Notes: generated by a model from the sequence alone, not told the origin. Shown: positions 44,304 to 54,106, counted from the first letter of the stretch. The stretch is 64,000 nucleotides of DNA from RGIG8306 sp964566025 (GCA_964566025.1 CAZMHF010000007.1:1-64000); one strand, 5' to 3'. Program-made: numbers and translations.

Positions 44304-47300
44304 TCGACATCTCCCATTCTTTTTCCTCAATTAATTGTTCAAATCCCTCAATTTTTTGTAGTTTTCGCTTTTCATATCCTTCAACTGTATCGTCAAACTG
44401 GCATAAGGAATGATACGAACAATATGCACAAGCATTTCCATCATCATATTCGTAAGGACTGATTTTTGCTTCGAGGCTCACAATTTCCTCTACAAACTCA
44501 CTCACTTTTTGATTTGTATGTTCTAGAAGCTTTTCAAATTTCTCTGCATTAGAAACCACTTTTCTTTTTGCTTGAGTAGTTCCCGCCACTAACGTCCCTA
44601 GTCTGACCTTACTATCTACAATGAGATTTTCCACCGTTTCATCATCAATCACAATTCCTTCAAAACGATGCTTCATCATTTTTTCTTTATACAGCTTCTC
44701 CTCGTCAATGCTTCTTTCATTTTTAAAATTAATAATGGGATTTTGTATTTGCATATAATACGCGCCCGCAGGAATAATCTCTAGGTCTGGGTGCTTTGCT
44801 TTTTGAAGTTTCATGGCAAATTGTATGTAAAGCAATAATTGAAGCTGAATTCCTTCATTGACCAATGTCGGTTCCAATTTTCGATCTGAACTTTTATAAT
44901 CCACGACATTGACAAATAACGTATTTTCTTTTTTTGCCACATCAATGCGATCAATTTGCCCTACTAAGTTAATGTTGCGATTTCCCTTTGTTTGAATTGG
45001 CAAGGTAGCCCTAACTTCTCTCTGCTCTCCTCTAAAGCCCATTAGCTTATATTGTTCAAGGATCATTTTTAGCGAATTTATAACGGTCTCTTCCATCAAA
45101 ACCAAATTCATATCAAACTCCACCTCTTGATCAAATATATCTGGAAAGCGTTCTTTTGTTAATACCAATGCCTTGTCAATCAATTCTTCTTGCATTTCAA
45201 TTGTTAAATCTATGATTTCAATACGCGTACTTTCTAATAAGTTAAAAAACATTTCCATTGCGTAGTGATAAATGATTCCAATGTCCGTAGAGGCTAATTC
45301 AAATTCTAATCGCTCATTAGCGCCTAACGTATACTCATAAAAATATTTGGCTGGGCATTCTGCAAAGGCCTCTAGTTTTGATACGGAAAGATCGTTAATC
45401 CCTTTTACCGCTCGACTAATAACATCTGGTGAAAATCCTTTGTTTTCATAGCGATACGTTCCGCCATCTAGCAATTGCCTCATGCGTGTTTTTGTTTCTT
45501 TCATTTGGTATAGGCATTTTGCTAATTCAAGAAATTGACGATTAGAATCAGCGCCAACATTCGCTATTTCTTCAAACTGCAAAGCAATGGATTGCAATGC
45601 TGCATGTACGCTATGCACTCGTTCGATATCTTCAACAGATTTATAAAAATTAACGGGTATTTTCCGTTGTCTCTTGATTTGATTGATAAATTCCGCTGGA
45701 AAAAGACTTTCGCCTTTTTCATCCTGACGAGCGTATGTGTAGATTGCTTTTTGAGAAGGCATTTTTCGTATACAATATCGATAATACTCATCTGCAAATT
45801 TTTCCTCTCGCTCACTTGGTGCAAACTCTAATCCCTTTCCAATAAATATGGTTCGCTCCGCATCCGACAAAATGCTATTTTTCCCTGCCGAAACCATCTC
45901 AATTTGATCATTACAGCCGATATAATAAAGTAGCTTTTTTTCTTGAAATCTTGACCGCCTACTATCGCCAATAACAACATAGTCCAACGTAGGTGGCGTA
46001 ATACCTATTTTTATTTCATCTAATCCCGTTTTTAGCAATGCATCAAACTCAGCAAAGGATAGCATTTCCTCTCCAAGCATCCTTCTAAACTGTTCAAATA
46101 GCTCCTTAATTTTTTCAAATACTTGCTGATATTCGATTTTCTTATCTAATTTTTCATGTTTTTCAAGCAACGCAATATACGATGTCAATTTTTCTTCTAC
46201 ATCGATACTGTCAAGATACTTTTCAATAGCATCTAGTTTGATTCCAACCTTCGTTTTCTTCAAAAGAACCTGCTCCATTTTGACAAACTCATCAAAGTAC
46301 TCTTTTCTCTTATTCTCTAAGTCACCAAGCAAAACGGTTTCAAATTCTTTCTCACTATCTTCTTCTGTACACCATGGCGTAGTAAATGCTTTTTTTCGTT
46401 TTTTGTTTTTAGCGAGCGCGTAATTTTCCATTGTATTGACAATTGTCTGGTCATACAATAACGGATTTTTTAAATACGTAAATATAGCTGTATATGAATA
46501 CTTTTCTTTTATGACAGATAGCATTTGTGCGATTAACTGAATAAGGATATTGTATTCAACTTTATTTGCTACATCCATAAAATACGCAATATCGCATCGT
46601 TCAAATTCAATTTCAATAAATTTTCGATATGTGCTTATTTGGTCGCAAACCACTGCAATATCCTTATAGCGCATCTTATCTTGGTGGATTGCCTTTCGTA
46701 TTTGGGCTGCCACAAAACTCACCTCTTCTTTTGGTGTTTTTGCCTCACATATTGTTTCACTAATAGGCTTACTGCTTGCAATCAGCAAACAATCCTCTTC
46801 CTTGATTGCCTGGCTATTTATCTTTTTTTCTCGATCATACATATTCATGATTTTTTGAGCCATTTTCTTGCTTAAATAAAATTGCTCATATTTTGACCGA
46901 ATGCTATATAAATTTTCGTTTTCTGGCAATGTGATGGTAAAGGTCGCTGATTGACTTTGACAAATCAAGCTTTCCACAACTTGATATTGCAAAGGCGTAA
47001 AATTTGAAAACAAATCAAAATAAAGATGACTGCTTTGTATTAAATTTGAGTCCTTAATAATCTTCGCAACCTCTATTAAAATTTGTTCCGACACCAAATA
47101 CGTATCGCCCAATTCCTTTTCAAAACGAGTCTTAATCAAAATAATATCGTGTATTTTTTTGCGCAATAGAGTACCGCTTCCTTCATCATCTCTTATACTG
47201 ATTAATTGATCGATTCCAATGTTATATTGCGAAAACTCCATCAATGTTTTTTTTATTTCCGCTAAAAAACCTTGTGTATTTGCATTTTTGGTGTAAAACA

Positions 47301-47616
47301 CAAAGTCTTTACTTGTATAAATAATCGCTCGCTTTAAAAGCATTGTTTTGCCAATTTCATTTAATTGTTTTGGCAAAACAATGCCTGCCTCTTCAAACAC
47401 GCGGTGTGCTAGTCTTGTAAAACTGACTACATCAATATTCATATAAGCATGCTCAGGATGCAAACGAATCAGTGCTTGTTGCGTCTGCACAGTTGCCTGC
47501 TCTGGAACAATCACCATTATTTTTTGCGAAAAATCCTTTGAGCGTTCTATAATCTCGTTATACAACTTCTCTGATTTTCCTGCTGCCACATCTCCTACAA
47601 TGAATTTAATTTGCAT
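44278..47616 (-). CDS. addB: ATP-dependent helicase/nuclease subunit AddB
   Basis: AddB is the Chi-recognition and 5'-strand nuclease subunit. The 1,112-residue protein has a Walker A-like GDVAAGKSEKL near the start. The C-terminal nuclease (about 760-1110) contains AECPAKYFYEY and CAYCSYHSLC, the four Cys residues of the iron-sulfur cluster, and the catalytic VVDYKSSDRK. I chose ATG 47614-47616, six bases after AAAGGAG; a TTG two codons earlier is too close. It is first in the addB-addA unit. Confidence 0.96.
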   Translation of the reverse strand: MQIKFIVGDVAAGKSEKLYNEIIERSKDFSQKIMVIVPEQATVQTQQALIRLHPEHAYMNIDVVSFTRLAHRVFEEAGIVLPKQLNEIGKTMLLKRAIIYTSKDFVFYTKNANTQGFLAEIKKTLMEFSQYNIGIDQLISIRDDEGSGTLLRKKIHDIILIKTRFEKELGDTYLVSEQILIEVAKIIKDSNLIQSSHLYFDLFSNFTPLQYQVVESLICQSQSATFTITLPENENLYSIRSKYEQFYLSKKMAQKIMNMYDREKKINSQAIKEEDCLLIASSKPISETICEAKTPKEEVSFVAAQIRKAIHQDKMRYKDIAVVCDQISTYRKFIEIEFERCDIAYFMDVANKVEYNILIQLIAQMLSVIKEKYSYTAIFTYLKNPLLYDQTIVNTMENYALAKNKKRKKAFTTPWCTEEDSEKEFETVLLGDLENKRKEYFDEFVKMEQVLLKKTKVGIKLDAIEKYLDSIDVEEKLTSYIALLEKHEKLDKKIEYQQVFEKIKELFEQFRRMLGEEMLSFAEFDALLKTGLDEIKIGITPPTLDYVVIGDSRRSRFQEKKLLYYIGCNDQIEMVSAGKNSILSDAERTIFIGKGLEFAPSEREEKFADEYYRYCIRKMPSQKAIYTYARQDEKGESLFPAEFINQIKRQRKIPVNFYKSVEDIERVHSVHAALQSIALQFEEIANVGADSNRQFLELAKCLYQMKETKTRMRQLLDGGTYRYENKGFSPDVISRAVKGINDLSVSKLEAFAECPAKYFYEYTLGANERLEFELASTDIGIIYHYAMEMFFNLLESTRIEIIDLTIEMQEELIDKALVLTKERFPDIFDQEVEFDMNLVLMEETVINSLKMILEQYKLMGFRGEQREVRATLPIQTKGNRNINLVGQIDRIDVAKKENTLFVNVVDYKSSDRKLEPTLVNEGIQLQLLLYIQFAMKLQKAKHPDLEIIPAGAYYMQIQNPIINFKNERSIDEEKLYKEKMMKHRFEGIVIDDETVENLIVDSKVRLGTLVAGTTQAKRKVVSNAEKFEKLLEHTNQKVSEFVEEIVSLEAKISPYEYDDGNACAYCSYHSLCQFDDTVEGYEKRKLQKIEGFEQLIEEKEWEMSNGDQELDK

Positions 47617-47729
47617 AAACAACTCCTTTTATCAAGTAAACATTTCTCTGCGTTTCATATATGTTACCAATTATACCATTTCACTTCTAGTTGGTGAATA
47701 GCTTTTAAGGATTTTCTTTTTGTCAAATA

Positions 47730-47817
47730 GGATACTCGTAATCCACACTGCTAATAGCAGTGTTACTTACTCGCACTTTCGCTTTGCTTAGAAGTGGGGG
47801 ACATCTTTATCAAGGTT
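47730..47817 (-). repeat. Dispersed structured element, copy 3
   Basis: Read on the minus strand it starts AACCT (47817-47813), continues with GTCCCCC and ACTTCTAAG, a 5-bp stem, then a perfect 8-bp hairpin (47756-47763 with 47745-47752) and ends CGAGTATCC (47738-47730). The start and end match copies 1 and 2; the middle is shorter and different. Its left end overlaps the start of 83-bp direct repeat A by two bases. The rest of the gap 47623-47729 holds only AT-rich sequence leading to addB. Confidence 0.55.
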
Positions 47818-47898
47818 ATGCACATAAAAAGAGCCTCTCGGCCCTTTTTCATTAAATGTTTTCGTATACTCTCTCGAAAAATATTTATTTTCTCAATT
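47816..47898 (-). repeat. 83-bp perfect direct repeat, copy A, with terminator
   Basis: All 83 bases are identical to 51486-51568. A terminator hairpin (47826-47835 with 47840-47849, one mismatch, T run on the minus strand) lies inside. The last three codons and stop of the permease gene at 47885 lie within this copy. The pair bounds the four-gene ABC cassette. Confidence 0.97.
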
Positions 47899-49156
47899 GG
47901 TTAATTGTCTTTTTTGCTAACATCATAATGGGAATTGAAGTTGTAGTAATTAATAATACAACTCCTATCATACTTAGAAAACCAACTATTCGTGGCACTA
48001 ATGACCAATATATCTCTTTCATACCCCTTTCATACGCATAATTAATCAACCAATAATACCCTAAGACAAAAACAAACAACCCGCTAACTATCTTGATTAA
48101 ATTTTCAACGATCAATATCATAAAATACTCTTTTTTTGTGACACCATTTGCCCACATAACCGAAATATCTCTATGTCGACTAATGATCATAATCCCCATT
48201 GTTGATATTATTGATATGCTACAAATTATCAAAGAAAAAGCAATCATAATTCGAAGAGTTCTATTGTTTTCTTTCTCCGCTTTTAATAAGTTATTACACA
48301 CTTGCTTTATCGAATGTGATTTCACAGAATACTTATATGTTTTTGCTAACTGTTCTATTTTGTCCTTTAACCCAGGTAGGCTTGCTCCTTCTTGCGCTAA
48401 CCAATACGTCGTATCAGCCATTTTCATTCCACCATAAAGCTTCTCATCGTCTGTTAGTAGCGTCAAGAAAGAGTCATTCATAATAACCGTATTTGCTCCA
48501 TCATACATGCCTGCCGCTGGCAAGATTGCACTATCTCTTTTTATATAACCAACTACATAATACAAAAGAGTTTTTTTATTTATCATTTCTTTTCTTGTTA
48601 AAATATCACCCACAGCCAATACATTGCGATATTTATCTCCCACCAATATAGGAAACGCCCCATCTTCTCTTATTTTAAATTCCTCTTCCAATTCGATCTC
48701 AACTTTGGTAGTATTCAAAAAATCAATATCGCTTATCTGATATAGGTTAGAATAACCTCCCATGTTCATACTGCCTAGCATCAATCCCTCATTTGCATTT
48801 AGCTTGTAGTAAGCAGGGTTGTTAAGCAGCTGCTCAAATGCAACCGTAGAATTGCCAATCCAGCCTACTGTTTGTATTCCCTCTAAGCTCTTTAGCTGAC
48901 TAATAAATTCTCCATAATCAGAATAATATTCTGGTTTGTCTGCGAAATATATACTTCTCATAACGTGCAAGTGTTCTAAATCCGATCCAACATGATTTTC
49001 AATATCTTCTATATGTCGAATTGCATACAAATAATTTGCTAAGAACATCCCAATCAAGAAAAATGAAATTGAAATCATAAACACTACACAAAAGAAGCTT
49101 TTTTTTCGCATAATGATGTTGTCACATGAAAATCTAATAATATGTCGTATTTTCAT
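47885..49156 (-). CDS. FtsX-like ABC transporter permease (cassette)
   Basis: The 423-residue protein has one N-terminal membrane helix (about 19-42), a long extracellular region (about 45-285) and three C-terminal helices (about 300-410), the MacB/FtsX layout. The helices lie around IMIAFSLIICSISIISTMGI and VLLITTTSIPIMMLA. Its partner is probably the adjacent permease, making a heterodimer with the ATPase encoded upstream. The final LRK and stop are supplied by direct repeat A, so the original 3' end may have been replaced. There are two bases between this gene and the preceding one. The substrate is unknown; such systems export peptides or act in peptide immunity. Confidence 0.85.
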   Translation of the reverse strand: MKIRHIIRFSCDNIIMRKKSFFCVVFMISISFFLIGMFLANYLYAIRHIEDIENHVGSDLEHLHVMRSIYFADKPEYYSDYGEFISQLKSLEGIQTVGWIGNSTVAFEQLLNNPAYYKLNANEGLMLGSMNMGGYSNLYQISDIDFLNTTKVEIELEEEFKIREDGAFPILVGDKYRNVLAVGDILTRKEMINKKTLLYYVVGYIKRDSAILPAAGMYDGANTVIMNDSFLTLLTDDEKLYGGMKMADTTYWLAQEGASLPGLKDKIEQLAKTYKYSVKSHSIKQVCNNLLKAEKENNRTLRIMIAFSLIICSISIISTMGIMIISRHRDISVMWANGVTKKEYFMILIVENLIKIVSGLFVFVLGYYWLINYAYERGMKEIYWSLVPRIVGFLSMIGVVLLITTTSIPIMMLAKKTINQLRK

Positions 49157-49158
49157 TA

Positions 49159-50268
49159 CTACTCCTCTATTATCGCCAACGCTTCAATTGCTGATATTTT
49201 GTTGACCTTTCTCATAAGATTAAGTGTTATGACAAGTGTCACACCGATTAAAACCGCTACGGAAATCAATAGATTGGAGAATGATAACCGAATGGAAATC
49301 CCCAATATTTTGCCACCGCTTAAGCGAACGCCCCATTGAATTGCAAAACAAAAGAAAGCGGAAATACCTCCTATACGCAATAACGAGTAATATATATGGC
49401 TAAAAAGATTTTTGTTTTCTTCTCCAAAAATTTTGCGAATAGCAATCTCTCTCCATCTTTTTGAAAGCCAAAATTCCGCTGCAATTACGCAATTTATTAT
49501 GCAAAAAACAAATAATGTATAATACATAACACTTTCAGATTTTTCACTTCCGTAATCGTCTGCTATATAAATAAATATTGGTTGGACAACTACATCAATG
49601 CCTAGAGACTCTGCATTTTTCTGCATCTTTGAACAACTAGCGTACATATCATTATAATTGCTTTCAAAGTGAAACAAAAATTTGTTTGCACTATATAGTC
49701 GTTCAAGAGAGAGCTCACCCAAGCTCTTGTAATCTAATATCAGCAAATAATCAAATATATCTGATGTGCTTACTCCTGTATATCCAGCGACTTGATACAG
49801 TTCTCCATTGAGACTTATATATTGTACGCCATTTTTAGTAATGATTTTATTTTTTTGTTCCTTGCCAATCAAAGCTCCCGATTTTTTTGAATAATCGCTT
49901 GCCTTCACCTTTTTTCCGTTTGTGTATTGATAAATAAAATCCTCATTTACTACAAGCACTACATCAACTAGCTGCATCGCTTCTTCTGCTTCAGATGACA
50001 TTTCAACATCCCTAATTGTTATATTTCCTTTACAACCTTCAAAGATTTCTAAAAGTTCTACCTTTTCTGTTGTGAAAAATTCTATTTCCGCCTCATATGT
50101 ATTTTTATATGAATAATTTTCTTGATCCACGTTTCTATCAAATACAGAGGCTGTAATTGAAAATCCCAAATAAAAAGCGATAAAGGATAACATAAGCGAC
50201 AAAAACATATACATATCAGATAATGGATAACGAAACAACGCCCTAGCCCATTTTTTAGCTTTTTTCAC
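49159..50268 (-). CDS. FtsX-like ABC transporter permease (cassette)
   Basis: The 369-residue protein has an N-terminal helix (about 20-42), an extracellular domain (about 45-240) and three C-terminal helices (about 245-360). The segment ending LSKRWREIAIRKIFGEENKN is the typical cytoplasmic coupling loop of MacB-type permeases (compare KRxREIGIRKAxGA). It overlaps the ATPase gene by 14 bases. It is similar in plan but not closely similar in sequence to the second permease. Confidence 0.85.
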   Translation of the reverse strand: MKKAKKWARALFRYPLSDMYMFLSLMLSFIAFYLGFSITASVFDRNVDQENYSYKNTYEAEIEFFTTEKVELLEIFEGCKGNITIRDVEMSSEAEEAMQLVDVVLVVNEDFIYQYTNGKKVKASDYSKKSGALIGKEQKNKIITKNGVQYISLNGELYQVAGYTGVSTSDIFDYLLILDYKSLGELSLERLYSANKFLFHFESNYNDMYASCSKMQKNAESLGIDVVVQPIFIYIADDYGSEKSESVMYYTLFVFCIINCVIAAEFWLSKRWREIAIRKIFGEENKNLFSHIYYSLLRIGGISAFFCFAIQWGVRLSGGKILGISIRLSFSNLLISVAVLIGVTLVITLNLMRKVNKISAIEALAIIEE

Positions 50269-50965
50269 TTGAAGCCTCGCTCTCTAAAACAATTCTCCCA
50301 TCATTAATATATATGATTCTTTTTGCCTTTTTGGCAATAGCATAATCATGCGTTACCATAAGCACTGTTTTTCCTTCTGCATTTATCTCTTTTAACAACT
50401 CAACAATTTCTTCACTCGTCTTACTATCTAGTGCCCCCGTTGGTTCATCAGCCAAAATCAATTCATTGCCTGATGCTAACGCTCTAGCAATCGCACAGCG
50501 CTGCTGTTGTCCTCCTGAAATATGTACAGGAAGTTTATCTCGCAAATCTAGTATATTCATTGAACTCAATGTTTTTTCAATAATTCGTTTGCGCTCTCTA
50601 CTGTTTATAGCTTTCGCTATGAGCGGCAACTCTACATTTTCATACACAGTATATTGATTTAGCAAGGCAAAATTCTGAAAAACAAAACTTATGTGCGTTT
50701 TTCTAAACTCATGTATCTTATTTCGCTTTATCTGACTCACAGCCGTTTCATTGAAAATATACTCGCCACTCGTTGCATTATCCATACATCCTAATATATT
50801 CAGCAAAGTACTCTTTCCTGATCCAGACGCCCCCATAATGGCTACGAATTCACCGCGCTCGATTGTTAACGTAATATTTTTAAGAGCTTCTGTCTTATTT
50901 CCTCTTACATCATAGGTTTTTGTTAATTGTTCTAATCGTATCACGCTATGTTCCTCTTTTTTCAT
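50255..50965 (-). CDS. ABC transporter ATP-binding protein, LolD/MacB type (cassette)
   Basis: The 236-residue ATPase has Walker A GASGSGKST (45-53), a Q loop in SFVFQNFALLNQYTVYENV, the signature ISGGQQQRCAIARAL (about 148-162), Walker B LILADEPTGALDS and the switch His in MVTHD. The Ile in place of Leu in LSGGQ is conservative. It energises the two FtsX-like permeases. Its start codon follows the preceding stop directly (TAAATG). Confidence 0.95.
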   Translation of the reverse strand: MKKEEHSVIRLEQLTKTYDVRGNKTEALKNITLTIERGEFVAIMGASGSGKSTLLNILGCMDNATSGEYIFNETAVSQIKRNKIHEFRKTHISFVFQNFALLNQYTVYENVELPLIAKAINSRERKRIIEKTLSSMNILDLRDKLPVHISGGQQQRCAIARALASGNELILADEPTGALDSKTSEEIVELLKEINAEGKTVLMVTHDYAIAKKAKRIIYINDGRIVLESEASSEKS

Positions 50966-51412
50966 TTAGTCCCTGCGATATCCATAATGAGCTACCTTCT
51001 CTTGAATACTTACCTTTGTTTGCGGTTCCAATATCCATTTTATATAATATTCTTTTCCTAGGTCTTTGACTGTATACTCTTCTCTCAAGGATTCACCTTC
51101 CGCTACATCTACCAATTTCGTTTCATTTCCTTTTTCGTCTACAACAACAAATGTTATTTTTCCTGACCTAACATGTACATTCAAGGAAATCTTCACCAAA
51201 CGAAACAATTTTGATGACATATTCGTACTATCGATAATATAGCCGCCGCTCTCATAATTATATTCATCCGTCACTAAATCTTTTTCTTTTTCCGAATCAA
51301 ATGCTGTATGCGCACCACTATTATATGCCAGCGTATTATTATACAAATATATTCCGCATATTATAATAATAATGCCACTACACACCATGAAATATTTCCA
51401 GCTTTTTTTCAC
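50966..51412 (-). CDS. Small membrane-anchored protein of the ABC cassette, unknown
   Basis: The 148-residue protein has an N-terminal helix (about 8-27) that may be an anchor or uncleaved signal, then an extracellular domain with beta-strand character (LVKISLNVHVRSGKITFVVV, KEYYIKWILEPQTKVSIQEK) and a short basic end. I do not recognise the family; the fold pattern suggests a small immunoglobulin-like or lipocalin-like sandwich, which is a weak guess. The start is GTG 51410-51412 with AGGGAA upstream. As first gene of the cassette it may be an accessory or substrate-binding partner of the exporter. Confidence 0.7.
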   Translation of the reverse strand: MKKSWKYFMVCSGIIIIICGIYLYNNTLAYNSGAHTAFDSEKEKDLVTDEYNYESGGYIIDSTNMSSKLFRLVKISLNVHVRSGKITFVVVDEKGNETKLVDVAEGESLREEYTVKDLGKEYYIKWILEPQTKVSIQEKVAHYGYRRD

Positions 51413-51449
51413 TTTTTACTTCCCTCGATTTTCTTGGTTTAATAAACTC

Positions 51450-51478
51450 ATTATAGTTCCTTTTTTTTATCTAGTCAA
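51450..51478 (-). promoter_or_regulatory. Promoter of the ABC cassette
   Basis: On the minus strand TTGACT (51473-51478) and TATAAT (51450-51455) are 17 bp apart, inside the unique cassette DNA. The cassette thus carries its own promoter, and its terminator is in direct repeat A. Confidence 0.8.
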
Positions 51479-51485
51479 CCTTTTT

Positions 51486-51568
51486 TTATGCACATAAAAA
51501 GAGCCTCTCGGCCCTTTTTCATTAAATGTTTTCGTATACTCTCTCGAAAAATATTTATTTTCTCAATT
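51486..51568 (-). repeat. 83-bp perfect direct repeat, copy B, with terminator
   Basis: This copy is identical to 47816-47898. It starts two bases inside the manA stop codon and carries the terminator hairpin (51496-51505 with 51510-51519) that ends manA. This is probably the ancestral location of the sequence. Confidence 0.97.
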
Positions 51569-52502
51569 ATACGGTTGAGACGATCATAAACATCTTACCT
51601 TCCATTTCGATGGCGCCACTTTTGCAAGAAACAATAAAATGATCTCCCTTTTTTACTGGATTTCCATCTATGCTTCCTTGCCCATCCAAAATGCTTACAT
51701 TGACAAATGGCTTATCATATGTCATATGTGCTTTGCCGTTTAGTGCAATCTTTTCTACACAGTAAAATGGACAATCAATCAAACAAGTAACGCTTGCATC
51801 TTCAATTGTCTTTAGTTCTTCTTTAATTGTTGTTTCCTTAAATGGTGCCGTTAATACTTCAATACTTTGTTTAACATGAAGCGGACGCAAGCTTCCGTCT
51901 TGTAAACGATCATAGTCATACACGCGGTACGTAATATCACTACTTTGTTGAGTTTCAAGAATCATCGTTCCACCCTTAATTGCATGTAAACAGCCTGGTT
52001 CAATTTGAAAAAAGTCACCTTTTTTAATCGGGATTTCTCGAATAAATTCGCTCCAGCGCTTATTTTCAATCATCTCCTTTAGTTCCTCTTTATCGTTTGC
52101 ATGATGCCCGATAACAATCGTCGCATCCTCGTCACATTCTAAAATATACCAGCATTCTGTTTTTCCAAATGAACCATTTTCAAATTCTTTTGCATATGCA
52201 TCATCTGGGTGAACTTGAATACTTAAATCATCCGTTGCGTCAATAATTTTTACTAATAGCGGAAATTTATCGCCCTCTAGGTTTCCAAAAAGATCTTTGT
52301 GATTTTCCCACAACTCACTTAATGTTTTTCCTTTATGAACGCCTTCCCTCACTACGCAATCACCAGCGCTGTGGGCACTAATGGCCCAACACTCACCAGT
52401 ATGATCACTTGGAATCTCATATCCATATTGTTTGAGACGATTTCCGCCCCATATGGTTTCTTTAAATACAGGTTCTAAAAAGATTAATTCATTCTTTATC
52501 AT
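51567..52502 (-). CDS. manA: Mannose-6-phosphate isomerase, class I
   Basis: This zinc enzyme interconverts mannose-6-phosphate and fructose-6-phosphate. The 311-residue short-form protein has the zinc ligands in SIQVHPDD (about 96-103), KTECWYIL (about 115) and PGCLHAIKGG (about 172), and the active-site Arg region TYRVYDYDR. It follows the DUF4340 gene after about 30 bases and may share the Gld-like transcript. AAGGA lies before the ATG. Confidence 0.94.
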   Translation of the reverse strand: MIKNELIFLEPVFKETIWGGNRLKQYGYEIPSDHTGECWAISAHSAGDCVVREGVHKGKTLSELWENHKDLFGNLEGDKFPLLVKIIDATDDLSIQVHPDDAYAKEFENGSFGKTECWYILECDEDATIVIGHHANDKEELKEMIENKRWSEFIREIPIKKGDFFQIEPGCLHAIKGGTMILETQQSSDITYRVYDYDRLQDGSLRPLHVKQSIEVLTAPFKETTIKEELKTIEDASVTCLIDCPFYCVEKIALNGKAHMTYDKPFVNVSILDGQGSIDGNPVKKGDHFIVSCKSGAIEMEGKMFMIVSTV

Positions 52503-52531
52503 TTTTTCTATCCTTATCTTCTAATCGTCTA

Positions 52532-54106
52532 TCATTTACCCTTTGCATCCAATTCTGCTTGAATATCCTCATACGATTTTGCAAATTGATTAATCAAAGA
52601 TTCCACTTCTTTTCTTGTCACATATAGCAAAAGCTCATCTTCCACTGTCATAACATAATAACTTTCATTAAATTCTCTTAATGTTGCCGTCACTAAGTGG
52701 TCATCTGTGCCATGAATTTTTATAAAAATCGTATCTTCTTCATCTTCGATTTTTAAGGCATCTGCTTCTTTGATTGGGCGATCCCCATCAATTCCGATAA
52801 TCGCTTGATACAATTGGCTAAATACTAATTTTTCGATTTCCTCTTCGTTGATGAAATAATCATAGATTAAAGCACCCTCTTTATCTTTTTTGCCCGTATC
52901 GACAATTTTCATTTCCCATTTCTTATCGCCAATTTCAAGTTCTAACCAATCGACATTTGTAATTCTTGCCATTAATGGATACAAGGACATTAGATACGTG
53001 CTATGAAGTTCATTTAAGAAAAACTCTACATCATCTTTTTTCAATATGACTACCTGATCGGATTTTTCTAACTTTGCATAATAATCTCCCGCTTCATTGG
53101 AATTACCAATCAGAAGTTTGTAATCATGATACACCATTGTTGTTTTTTCTTCTGTCACTGGCTTTGTCGAACCATCCGCCGCTGTCTCCATCTCGCCTGT
53201 TTCAACTTCACTTTTTTCAGAAGTAAAATAATTGACTACAAGACTTGCTGTTGGATCATCTAGTCCGTATTTTGCTAATTTCTCATCATCCAAATCAAAA
53301 TCTACACACTCAGAAAATGCCAATGCCACAATCTTCTCAAAGTAAGCTTTTCGCGCTGCATCCTCCATGTAATAATACTTATCCTCTGGACTTTTGAAAA
53401 ACCAAAGCTGTGTTCCTGATAAATCACGTTCTGGCAAGCCTTTTTCAAAATACTTTGCTTCAATCGTTTTATCTTTATCCTCATATATAACATCTAGCAA
53501 TGCTTCAACGGTAAGCGTCGGTAATTCATCCACCTCTATATAATCAAATATCACTTTGTCTAACTCACTACCAAGTGTTGTGATCGTATAAATATTTTGA
53601 TCGCCTTCGATATTGACATAGTAATATGTGTCAAAATAAACACCTATATTGATGGTGACGATTTCTCCGTCCTTCTTTTCCATAACGACTTTTCGCTCTG
53701 GCTTATCTAGTCCATAGTTTGCAGCATCGTCTAAATTTGTTGCAATTAATGCGTTTGAACGAATACTCGTTGCTGCATTGAAAATGAACTTTACTTTTGA
53801 TTGATTCATTGCAAGATTTTTATTATCCGCATAACTAAAAATCTTTCCATCATACAAAAAGGACAAGCTCTCTTTAGGATTAACAACGGTTACTTTTACT
53901 AAGTCTTCAATATCAAAATCAATTAAACTTTTTTTATTTGCCGCTTCTTTTGAAGCTTCGATTGATGCTTCGATTTCTTCTTGTTTTTCTTTTTTTGCGT
54001 TGCTTTGATTAATAAAAATGATTACAACGATCAGTATGATAACAAGTATTCCGAGAATCACAAAGGGCATATTTCTCCTTGCTTTTCGGTTTTTCTTTTG
54101 TTCCAT
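52532..54106 (-). CDS. DUF4340 domain protein of the Gld-like ABC system
   Basis: The 524-residue protein has one N-terminal membrane helix (about 14-34) and an extracellular part with repeated DUF4340 units, seen as the recurring pattern YGLDKPERKVVM / YGLDDPTASLVV followed by IGN-type strands. DUF4340 proteins are regularly encoded beside GldA/F/G-like transporters and probably dock to the GldG-like subunit. The start is ATG 54104-54106 with AGGAGG eight bases upstream; a longer frame to 54124 lacks support. Confidence 0.85.
   Translation of the reverse strand: MEQKKNRKARRNMPFVILGILVIILIVVIIFINQSNAKKEKQEEIEASIEASKEAANKKSLIDFDIEDLVKVTVVNPKESLSFLYDGKIFSYADNKNLAMNQSKVKFIFNAATSIRSNALIATNLDDAANYGLDKPERKVVMEKKDGEIVTINIGVYFDTYYYVNIEGDQNIYTITTLGSELDKVIFDYIEVDELPTLTVEALLDVIYEDKDKTIEAKYFEKGLPERDLSGTQLWFFKSPEDKYYYMEDAARKAYFEKIVALAFSECVDFDLDDEKLAKYGLDDPTASLVVNYFTSEKSEVETGEMETAADGSTKPVTEEKTTMVYHDYKLLIGNSNEAGDYYAKLEKSDQVVILKKDDVEFFLNELHSTYLMSLYPLMARITNVDWLELEIGDKKWEMKIVDTGKKDKEGALIYDYFINEEEIEKLVFSQLYQAIIGIDGDRPIKEADALKIEDEEDTIFIKIHGTDDHLVTATLREFNESYYVMTVEDELLLYVTRKEVESLINQFAKSYEDIQAELDAKGK

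Noticed and set aside
47816..51568. Integrative element or prophage
   Set aside because: No integrase, recombinase, relaxase or phage gene is present between the repeats; only an ABC exporter set.
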